Assembly (NCBI GenBank): GCA_911728455.2
Contig: OU452230.1
Location: 5,688,512 to 5,752,511, forward strand
Reading direction: 5' to 3'
Length of the DNA: 64,000 nucleotides
Source: Marthasterias glacialis
Taxonomy: Eukaryota; Echinodermata; Asteroidea; Forcipulatida; Asteriidae
Shown here piece after piece: positions 38,801 to 50,800 of the stretch. Both the position numbers and the translations under genes were made by a program. The notes beneath the pieces were generated by a model. The model did not search any database. It saw only the letters and a list, made by a program, of their open reading frames with translations, and was not told where the DNA came from. Position 1 is the stretch's first letter; each line of letters starts with the position of its first letter.

Positions 38801-41800
38801 TGGGCAATGGCTGGCTGAATCTGAGGATCTGTGGACAAGAGAAAATATAGTTCAATCAATCAGACCTTGAAGATACGCATCGTGCTTTCTTTAATTATTT
38901 TTTTTTTTTAAGGTGTAAAAACAAATAATTATCCCAAAGGTGACAGCCGGAAGTCAAGTCAAACTGTCGCGTATAGAAAAGTCTGCAAAGGGAAAACTAA
39001 ACACGAAACCCAAAAGCTACAGTCCCAAGACTTCATAATTTGTTTATTTACATAATTTTTATTTTTATTTGTTTATTCATTTATTTATATATTACAAATC
39101 AAACAGTTGAAATGCCAATAATACGTTGCATAGGTATAAGCAGGATTCGAACCAGGAATCTACAGACATGACAGAGGTGCAAGACGGGGCAAGAAACCAC
39201 TACACCAACCCGATTCCCATATTTATGAAACATGTGACCATCACAGTCAGGTCACTTGTACATTTATTAACAGCTTCCACTTTACCGTTAGCTACTTGTG
39301 ACAAAGCTGACGCTTCCTGTTGTAGAGTTACATGATTGGCAGAAATGGTATTCCACAATTCCTCGGCAGACATGAGTGTCTCGTTGGCTGTTTGCAGGGA
39401 CTGTTCCAAAGCTGAAGATCATTAAACAAAATGGAAAAAATGTTTTTGCAACATACATGTCTAGGTTAGCATTGGTTACAGTCAGTTTCCAGGCCAATAA
39501 AAAAGTACAACTAGTTTTTGTGGACAATAAAACTAGTTTCTATGCCAATTGTAAAATAAAACTAGTTTCTTGACCGATAAAACTAGTTTATTGGCCAATT
39601 GATCAATAAAACTAGTTCCTTGGCCAATGGAACAATAAAACTAGTTTCTATGCCACCAAACTGGTTTCTTGGCCATTTAAACTGTTAAACAAGTTTCTAG
39701 GCCATTTGTTATAAATGTCTTAGAATAGTTACTGAAATAGTTGATGAAACAACGTGGCTATTTTAAGTGTATCATGCATTTCACCATTAAGCGGTAAAAT
39801 GTGCTGTAAAATGTTAAGGCAAGAAAATGTGATCTTACAAAATAGGCGATTAAAGTCAACTATGGTACTGAATAAAGTTAACAATAAAATGTCCATGTTT
39901 ATGTTTTAGATTTCGTTGTGGGCCCAGTAAAAGGATGTAAGCAAATGATGTGAAAATTTGTGTTTAGAAAAAACTGAGCGTGAGTTTGATGAAATTTAAT
40001 TCTAGCAACAAAAATGTAACAATAATGACATATTTTTCCATTTTGTTGCTTGTGTTTTTTTAATAATGGGATGAAATACTTAATGTGGCTGGTAAACACG
40101 GTAAAAGGGTGTCAATTTTACCGGGCACACAACGTTTTAGAATCAACAATTAAGGAAAGTAATGAATCTCGTTCAAGTGCAGTGAAAAAGAGAAGCCGGC
40201 GTTTTATTTTTTTAAGATGACATTTTGCATGTAAAATACACACTAAGCTTGTCAACAGAGGCCTCTTGAATTATCTACCCGGACAGGGTCTGCGACGGCG
40301 ACATTCCTTACCCGCCACGTCAGTGCTTCTGCTGGTCACCTCCGTCTCCAACAGCACGCTGTCATCCTTAGACTGCTGGGCATCAGACTGAAGCACTTCC
40401 AGCGTTCTGGTAGTCACGTACTGCAGGGTGGTCTGGATGCTGGTGCTGGCTGTCTGGGACGTACTCTCCGCCTCAGTGATGGAAGACACCACGTCTCGGT
40501 AGCGTCTGATGACCTCTACAGCTTGCTGGCCACTGGCCTGTGCTCCCCCAAACAGCCTGCGTGCCCAAGATCCGGGTTTATTACTAGAGCTTTCTTAACA
40601 TTTGTGAGCATTCCAAGACAGAATTATTTTAAATGAAATAAACTGAAAAAAATACATAAATGGGTCAAAACAGGTTTATTTTCAGCTGATTTTATAAACT
40701 TTAACATGGTATATGGACATGACAGACAAGTTAGGCATGGAACTTTGAAACTGCAAAAAACGAGGAAATAGTCAAACACACTTAACTTCGTACACTGTTT
40801 TTCAGTTTTCTATGGCTCTAAAAGTGAACAAAAAAGAGGAACTCATCTGATCAGCTGAAAACTTGCATGCCTGACAAGTTCTCATATGGAAATAATCTAT
40901 ATCAGTTTTTTCAGAGAACTCAATTTCAAAAAACGTAATCAAACTGTCGAGCATTCAAAGTTTTTGAGTTTCCTTGCTGGACTGGCGTCAATAATAATAA
41001 CAAAAATTAATAAATAAATGAAACAAACATACGCTGTAGATACTTGAGCCTGTGTAGTCAACGTCTCTAGGTGGGACTCTGCAAGTAAGAGACTACCTTC
41101 TGTGCTTGGCTGATATGTTTCCACCACCTGAATCTGGGTTCTAGCTGCCGACTCAGCAGCAATCCATCCGTTAAACCCTAAAAGATAATGGGCAATAACT
41201 GTGTTTAAATACACATAGTGTTTTTTCCGACCAATCATTTTGTATACATGTACAAGTCTTGGCTTACTTCATGTACAAAGTAGGATTTGAAACTTTGCAT
41301 TGTGGGAACACTATCTAGTAAGGTTTGCGGCAACACCATGTACGTGAGTAGGATTTGAAACTTTGCATGGTGGAGATACAATCTAGTAAGTTTTGCGGCA
41401 ACACCATGTATGTGAGTAGGATTTGAACCTTTTCATGGTGGAGATACAATCTAGTAAGGTTTGCGGCAACACCATGTACATGAGTAGAATTTGAAACTTT
41501 GCATGGTGCAGATACAATCTAGTAAGGTTTGCAGTAACACCATGTACATGAGTAGGATTTGAAACTTTGCATAGTGGAGATACAATCTAGTTAGGTTTGC
41601 GGTAGCACCATGTACATGAGTAGGATTTGCAACTTTGTATGGTGAAGATACAATCTAGTAAGGTTTGTGGCAACACCATGTAATGATCTATCTACAAGTT
41701 GTAAACAACTCAACCTTTCCATCAGTATGCTCTGATCGTCTTGAGGAGAGTTGAGAATGAAGACGATCAGAGCAAACTGATAGAAAAGTCGAGTTGTTGA

Positions 41801-44800
41801 GTTCATGCGTTGCTAAACCACCGATTCCTTTCAGAACCACAACTCGTACAGAGAGGTTAAATTACAATGGTGTTACCACAAACCTTACTAGATAACATCA
41901 TGTTCTTAAAGTCTCCATACACAGTATGAATGTTTGTGGACTTCACAAGGAACACAGAAACACCGGTACACAGAGTGTGGTTAATTAAAGAAAGCAAAGT
42001 GTCAAAGAAAGTTATTAAGAAATGGCAAAAGTAAGGTACTGATTTCACATGTAACAGGGACATCAACAGACTTGGTGTCCTGTTACAGTATGACAGTTTA
42101 TCCTTATCGTGTATGAAGAAAATACATTTGATTTGAAAAATTCATGTTATGATCGAGATATTCTCGCTGCCCTAAGACACAGAATCTGTTATGGGTATTT
42201 CACGGAGAGACTTTTGAGACGTTAGCGGTCGCCCCAGTAACCGGTCCTTTTCTATTGCTCTCACCATAGAAATTCACACCTTGTGTCCCCTAGTTGTGTC
42301 TTCAACCTCACGGAATGACCCATTTAACAATGTTTGTGTAAATAATATAAATATAACTGCTACTAATCAGACCTTGCTGGTTGATGCTGGGGTCAACTGG
42401 TATCCCAGATGTTCCACTAGGGCTTCCCTGTCTGATGGTATTTGCATCAAGGAAAGCTTGGTCACCCTCAGCTGTGTCTCCATTGCTCATAGCAAGCATG
42501 GTGCTGACCCTCTGTAAGCTGTCTCTAGACTGTGATAGGAGCTGGCTGGAGTAGTTCAATTGAACCTAAATAAGAGTCAAGACAGCTGCTTAGGCTTAGG
42601 GAAGAATACAAACTTCAACAAGCAACAATTCAGGGTTGAACCTGGTGTAATCCCAGGGTTGGGCTTTGTGCGACCCCAGGTTTGAACTTCGTGTAGCACC
42701 AGGGTTGAACTTGATCTAACCCTGGGGTGGAACCTCGTGTACCCCTAAAGTTAAACTCATATAACCCAGGGTTCTTCCCACGTACAAGCTAGCGTATCGG
42801 GCCGATACGCAAGAATTCTTGGCCGATACGCTGGTGAAAAGGCTGATCACACTTTTTCCCACCCGATACGCTCCCCATGTTTGAATACCATTATTATTAT
42901 TATTTTTGTGGGTTTTTTGAAACAAAATTGTTCGAGGAAAACATAGTTTCTTGTCCCATAAAAGTCACTCCAGCTCACCAGTTGCGCGCTGTTTCCTAGC
43001 TGGTGTTTATCACACTTCAAAAGTCCACAAACCGGACGACATAGACATGGCAGTTAACACATTCACCACAAGGATCGCCGTGTCGATGCATGCTCAGTCT
43101 GTTGATCCTGCATCAGATCCTGCATCAGCAACACACTGCACGTGCGAGTGCTGCTCAGCCTAACTGGTTCCCTTTTGAAGGGCAGAGTGAGAAAGTGCGC
43201 CGTTTACGAAGACGGGTACCAGCGGAAACGAGATCGACCCCAAAAAGTATATTGATCGCTCAACCTCACGTTTGCAACGCACACACAATAATTATAGCCG
43301 ATAGTACGAGCCCAATTACGCGATCGGGGTACGGCTTGCGAGTATCCGGGGGGTGTTCCCTCATCGGGGTATAATATATTTGTCTGTTTTATTTATTATT
43401 CAAACTACTGCTTTGTCTTTTACATTATTTGATTTTCATTTGAAAACAATTATTGGAGTGTGTCATCTGTTTTATGGTTTAGTTTACTGCACCCTAGTCT
43501 TAAAACAAGTAGGCCTAGGTTGCTCTGAAACTTGAAAGTGAGTTGAAAAAGTTAAGACCTGAAAAGTTTGAGTGTCATAATAATTAGAATACACAAAAAT
43601 GTGTGCAAAAATTAGAATTCTGATTTAATTTTTTTACATTGAAAATAACGATTTAACTTATTTCAGATGTGAACTAAAATAAATCAAAATATATCCAGGC
43701 CTCGAAATTACCGACGGCACCGACGGCAATTGCCGTCGGTGCCCTGTGCCATTGCCGCGATGCCCTCGAAATCAACCAAAATTCACGGCAATATATGGCC
43801 GTGCGCTTTTTGTCCAACTACCGTCGGTGCCCTTTTGAAAAATTGTAACATGCATATTAAATGCCAAAATACCCGCTTTGAAAGAGACAATCAGGCGAGA
43901 AAAATTGTCGTTGAACAATTGAAAAAAGTTACCCCAGCTTTATATCACGCAAAAGAACGTACAAAATTGACTTACAGCGCTGTGTGTGTGTGTGTGTGTG
44001 TGTGTAGAAACTCGTCCTTGCTCTTGCGGTTGGTTCAATGCAACCCACGTTTCGTGTGGGCCGCATTGCAGTCCTAAGGATATGTAGGAAAATCCCCATA
44101 CGAAACCGCTGGTGTCCATGTGCGATAGTTAGTGTTAAGTAAACTTTCATTGGTACCCGTACAGTAGAAGCATGGCCCCATGTTGCACACGACTGGCGCC
44201 CTGTATACTGTGTGTGTGTTTGTTAACTGCGCGACGGGAGCGTGCTGGAAAATGGCTCCTGATGTGTGTGTGTGTGTGTTGTGTGTGTGTGTACGATCGA
44301 CGACCAGCTATTATGAAGTTTGTGTCGCGTTCACCACAGTTTTAGTACATTTTAGCGTCAGCAAAATAAAAGGCAAAGTAGAGTATGCGTAAAGTGAATA
44401 AAATAACACTCCTTTTTATTTATGGGCCCAGAATGAATGGTGATGATAGTTCGTAAAGGGTAAGAATTCATTAATTATTTTCATCATCCAGACTCAAAAA
44501 ACTAGCGCAGTTTGCATTTTGTTAAATTAAGTTTTTGCCTTGGTGCCCCCCAAATTTCACAAAATTGCCGTGGTGCCCTTGTTACACTCACAAAATTGCT
44601 GCAATGCCCTTCAAATTTGAGAAAAATCAAGGCACTTATTGCCGTGCCCTTTTCAACACGAAGTTCGAGGCCTGTATATCATTGTAACGGGTTGACCACC
44701 CATAGGGAACCCCATGCCAATTTTTTCCCAATTATTTCATTTGATAAAAAATATTTTCAAACTCTTCTGGAGTCTCTTTCAATACACCAAAATCTAGCGA

Positions 44801-47800
44801 TGACGGTGAACCATTCTAAAATTTCATGCTTTCTCCAAAATGAAGGCATGTTTTAGAAAACAACATTTTTGCTTTAAATATCTTTAAAGGATTTTGGAGG
44901 CCATTATCACAAAATAGATGGGGCCATTACCAAGTTTTGAATATGTTAAAATAAACACGTTTGGGAACCATACACACTAAAACGGCCAGCATGTTGATAA
45001 AAGGACCTTCAATGTTCACAATAAAATTGTCTTCATGATCAGTTAACTGACCTCAGTTTGCATGATGACAGTGTTGACTTGATCAAGAGTGGCTTCGACG
45101 CTATTCAGCAAGCCTTGAGTATCAGCCACAAGCTGGCCCGTCGATAAGAGTTGAGTCTGTGCTGTACTCACTAAGGAGTTGGCGGTGTTACTCTCCGACG
45201 CCTAAATATAGAAAACAAAGCCAGGGGAATAACCTTTAGGATCTGGACCAGTTATCGTGGCTCTGCTTACAACGGCATTCTGTGCTAACGGTCAACAGAA
45301 TTTCTGCGCTGGCAGAAAGTACTAAATAATGTGAAGTGCAGAAGCACACAAGCAGAATTTCCTTGTTAACGTTAAGCGGAGATTTTCCAACTACCCTCTA
45401 AGTGCCGCTTTTTCACTTGAGATATGCAGAGCCATAACATTTGGCCCTGCAGTGGATTTCACAAAGCGCTAGGACTAGTCTTGCCTCGAGTTAGGATGAG
45501 TAACTAGTCCTAACAAAAATGACTTGTCGTAAGTTAAGACTAGTCCCAAGTTAGAACTATGTTTTGTGAAATCCACCTCTGACCATGCACAGAGTTTTTA
45601 TCGACCTTTTCAAACCGTGTCATCTACCATGGGGCCAATTTCATAGAGCTACTTAAGCACAATAAAATTGTGCTTACCAGAATAAGGTTACCAGCCAAAA
45701 TACCATTTCACATGTACAATTTGTGGCTGGTATCTTGCTTATTTCTGCTCAGCAGAAAACTTCTAAGCAATATTTGCTGCTTAAACAGCTCTACGAAACT
45801 GGGCCCTATTGGTAAGTCATTGCGGGACACGTGTGCGTCTCTGCTGCATGCCCAAAGTTTTTGCTACTTCCAGCTCCAAAACTGGCAAACGTTTGTATGT
45901 AATTTGACCAAAAATGACCCATTTCATCACTCAAAAGCATTTCTTATGACAGGAACTTTCAATTCTAAGAAGACATTTTTATTATTATTATTGTTTTATA
46001 TTTCTGGTAATGAAACCAAGGACGCCTCATAAGTGAACTTAATCACTGTAGCTCTCGAGCCTGAGGAAACCTGTAGATAAGGGTGCTTGCCATGTGAACC
46101 AGAAACACCGGGGTAAACCCCTACTCTTCCACGATAAGTGTTCTGGGTTCTTTTACGTGCACTACCTATCCTAGTACACGGGACCTACAGCTTAATGTCC
46201 CATCTGAAGGACAAAGCAATTATAGTAAAGTATCTTGCTCATGGACACAAGTGCCTCGACTGGGATTTAAACCCACACTCAGCTGCCAACACTGTATTCC
46301 ACCCAGTATTTTTCAAATCTACCTCAAATTAACAAAATAATTATGTCTGGCACTCTCCCTATAAGGTAAGGTTAACCAGAAAAAAATAGTGTGTGATGAA
46401 AAAACAAACATGTTTTTCTCGGTGCTACTTGCCTGTGAGGAGATCATTGTAAACAATGCATTGGCATCTCTGGACAGATTCTGGCTTCTTGTCAGCTCGG
46501 CCTGTACCAGCCTCTGCTGGCTGTCAAAAGACACCGTAAACAGCTCCGTTTCCTTCACAGCAGCAGCATCCAGAAATGCCTGTGACATAACACCCCACTG
46601 ACCCACGGTATCGATGTAGCCAAGGGCCGTCTGGTTGGTCTGTCGGACCCCTAGAAGGACTGCATCGGCCTGGGCTTGAAGGACTTGGATCCGTTCATGC
46701 TGAGCACTGGCCTGGTTCAGAAGGGTCTGGGAATTCTCCAAGGCTTGTCCGTCCTAGGAAGAGAGAGGAGTTCAGCAGGGTAGTTATCAGGGCTTCGGGT
46801 TCAGGAACCACTCCAATAAAATACCATTTTCAGGGAGAAGAATATTGCTTTTGCAATCAATCAACACGTCATGATGAAAGAGATTGGGAATAAAGATGGC
46901 AGACACATCGAGAAATAAACCCTGGCTTTAGCACGCAATTTTTTTGAGAGAAAATACCAGTGATTTCTTTCTACATCGATGTAGCTAAAGATCCCCAACT
47001 ACCACACGCCCTTCAAAATCTAACAGCATGTTTTGTTTGATTCTATTGGATTAAAAACTGCACTAGTAAACTGATTACGCTTTACATGGGATCAGGCATA
47101 CCACTTCAATCAGAGTCAAACAGTTTGGGAGTTCCCATATGGTGTTAGTCTTAGGGAGGATCCGTGTAAATGAAAACACAGGTGAAGAAAGAAAGCTGCA
47201 ATTCTTACACTGTGGTGTCTACACGTTCCTCTTGATTCATTTTATAAACATTAAACTTGTGGTTCAACAGCTTTTTACCGTTAGGTGCCGGATGAAGTGT
47301 GAACACGCAAATGTTTCCCCTGCCTGGAAACGGAAGCCAAGAAAAGACGCAACTACGTCATTTTGGACCACCGGAGCAAAAGTGGCCCAGTCATTCAACT
47401 ACGGAGCATGCACAGACCACGCACACGCCGTCTAATGCTTCATTTCACCCACACAAGGACAAAAAAGGTCTTACATATATTGGCATTTTGTAGCTATTCA
47501 GAGGCTATTTTTGGGTAATCCCCGATTACAGACCTTTGTCCTTTTGTTCCCAGAAGAGGATTTGGAGACCTCGAGAGGCTTCCACCATTGTTCATTTATT
47601 GTTTTTCAGCTCAATGGAGGTAAGTCAGAGTGAGCCCGCAATCAAGCCATGGTTCCGTGTTTAGTACCACTCCTATGCCGTAGATCACAGCCGATGTTTT
47701 GCAATTCTCGGTGCATATATTTGACATTTTCTCGGTTGAAAAACAAAACGAACAATCCAATAAAGAGAATCTTTGTTCTTATGGCATCGCCAAGTCAGGG

Positions 47801-50800
47801 TTTCTTTATGCCAGCGGTACCCTCAACAAAAAAAAGATTCCAGCAATTCTGCCAAAAGAATCCCGCCAGGGGGGCAGGACCGAAAAAAAGAAGAATCCCG
47901 GCGGCAACTGGTTAAGAATGAAGCATAAACTGAGTGCAGCAGACCAACAACAGAAATAGGACGTCAAAAGCAGAAGATGAAGTAAAGCGCATAGAATCAG
48001 CGTGCATTTAAAACTCTGCATTGTGCCATCATTCAACTGTTTGCTAGACTAGTTAGTGTATGTTAAACTTCAATTGTGCTAATTGACTACTTTGAAGAAA
48101 CGGTATTGGATGTAATGAAATGAGTTACCATGGAACCAGTGACATTGGATACCTGTGATATCGAAGAAAAAGGAACCAGAAGAATTACCCCAAAAGATAT
48201 TAAAATTTCAATTGTGTATTACCATGAAATATTACCAGGATTAACTTTGCACACACACCTGTACATTGTAAACTTTAACAAGCAACTATGATACTCAAGT
48301 TCAATTTGCCTCAATGGAAAACACTCAAAAATGAAATGGCCTGCCAGTGGCTGAAAGAACCTGTCACTAACTGAAATAAGCTGTCAATAACTAAAATAAC
48401 CTGTCAATAACTGGACATCTACAGACATGATTGGCTTCTCATTGATGTAGTTATTACTCACACTCCTGTTCCCATGAAAGGCGGGCCAAACGTGTTCATG
48501 AATACATTTTAAAATTACATATCAATCAAAACAGATGCATTTACCTCAGTACACGTACTCAATGTATGCATCAAGTGTATTTCAAAATATTTACATTCTC
48601 CCCAACCCACCCATCTCCCCGCCCCCCCCCCCCCCCACCCCCTGCGAAAAAGAAATAAAATAAAATTTAAAAAAATAATTAAAAAACACGAGACCAAATC
48701 CTGACACAACCCATGTTGCTTGAATCTCATTATTAATACTTTTGGTCTTGAGCTTCCATTTAAATGAATTTTAGGCTCGTTTCGAAACCACAGCTTCGAC
48801 TCTGGCTTGGTCAGTTATTTTTTAAAACATACGCTCTTGGTAGTCTTCAAACAGAGTTGGACAGAGCCTAAGCCGGAGCCAAGCCAAAGCCATGATTTCG
48901 TAAAGGGCCTCCAATCCAGTGGGGCTACTAACACACCTACAGCCTGGCAGACTACTTTAAAAAAAGGCTAATCAACTGGGGGGGAAAAAATCATATTGTA
49001 GATATCATGACACATCAAAAAATGACCCCCAAAAAATCGGCACAGCAGAGGATTTTCAACTATAAAACAACCCAAATATTGACCAACCTTCAAGACAAGG
49101 TTGTTGACTTCGGTAACATACTGTTGCTCATCAATGCCCTCAATCTGTAGCCTCAGTGCATCAAAGCTTGTCAGAGTGTCCGTCAACTCAGTCACTGTAG
49201 TATTGACCTGAGGTCGTAGGGCTTCAAGCTCTACGTCTCGCAGCTGCAGGTCGTTCAAGAGGCTCGCTTGACCCCACAGTAGTATCCAGAGGTCGTACAG
49301 GTTGACTGTGGAGTTCTGCAGAGTTTCTACACACTGGTCACACCCTGGGGATAGAGAAAGGTCAGAGTTAATCTTGGCTCAAGACGCTGTTGATCATTTC
49401 TCACCATCGCGATCTCACTATGCTCACTGCCGCACGCGATCTCAGCACCGTCGCGCTCACATCGTCCCTCTTGCAAATCAAACAACAGAGGGCGCTTTTC
49501 CAAAAGCCTGATTTTTCGACAAACCACTATCACTTGACTCAGAAAACAAACTGATTGCTGGCGGTCTGAGGATACGCCCTGGAAATGTCACAGCGCCATT
49601 TAGTAAAGTAAATGTTGCACTGCCAGCCGAGTGTAGTGCAACTAAAAGCGTAAGAATGTCTTGTCCAAGACTAGGTCAGACTTTGCTATTCAGGGGCTGA
49701 TTTCACAAAGAGCTAAGGTTGATCTTAATTGCTAAGCAAAGTGTGATGTCACAGTGCAAATCACCATGGTAATACTGACGATTCATCTTAAGATGAAAGT
49801 GTGTGCTTTGTGAAATCGAGCCCAGGTCCAGAGGTCTACATGTCATTTGTATTGTCAATTTGTTATTCTTTTTATTATCTTTCTGGTAATGAAACAAAGG
49901 GATCCTGTAACCTGTAGGCCTTATGATACCTTTGTAGTGGAGAGGGTGAAGAAGTGCTCAGTTTTAGATGTGGGAGGAAAACAAAAAGTATGAACCCCCC
50001 CCCCCACGCAATCACAGGACACAGACTGTGCCAATTTAATGCAGGGTTCTCCCCATGCACAAGCTAGCGTATCGGGCCGATAGGTGCGAATTACGGGCCA
50101 ATACGCAAAAATTACGGCCGCAAAAAAAAAATAAATAAATATTTTTTTTTTTTTTTTTTTTTTAGACTTAATATCAAATTCCTTAAAATTCCTAACATAA
50201 AACCATTTTAAATGCTCCAGATTGCACAGTAGAACTTTTCAAACCAAACATAAACATTAAATAAAAACATTCCAAGGGCCTGCTACCAATTCAGCGTGCT
50301 TCGGGCACACTTTCAAAATTTAGGTCCAGAATGCCCCCCAGTTTTGAAAAACCCTGGGGAGAACCCTGTAATGGCTTTGGCTGTGGCTACGGCTGGAGTG
50401 CCGGAAAGTCCTATTATTCAACATTGCTGTTGCAGCCATCGGCCAAAGCCGTAGCCGAAGCAGCTTGATTTGGACACGGCTTGAAAACCCGATGCACACG
50501 GGAGGCTCCAGTCTAAGGCAGGATTCAAACCCAAGTCCACAGAGGTGAATGGCGAGGCAAGATACCATTAAGCCAACCTATTAACTGTTACAGTACACAC
50601 TATTAATATCTGATGCAAGTGAATTACACAACCCAAAACATGTTTAACATAACATTTTAAGAACACTCTTTTTCCTTTTTGAGAATGTTTTTTAATTTAT
50701 TTATTTTTTTCGGTAAAGGTACATATGTACTTTTTCAACTGTTTATTACAGGTAGGGAAGTCATCACCAAAAATACCTCCCCCACCTCCTCTTCCAAATC

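Noticed and set aside
41281..41682. CRISPR-like array
   Set aside because: The whole 68-bp unit repeats, with no unique spacers, and the genome is eukaryotic; it is a minisatellite.
43730..44077. 115-residue + strand frame
   Set aside because: It lies inside the hAT-like element and includes its (TG)n tract; no transposase motif.
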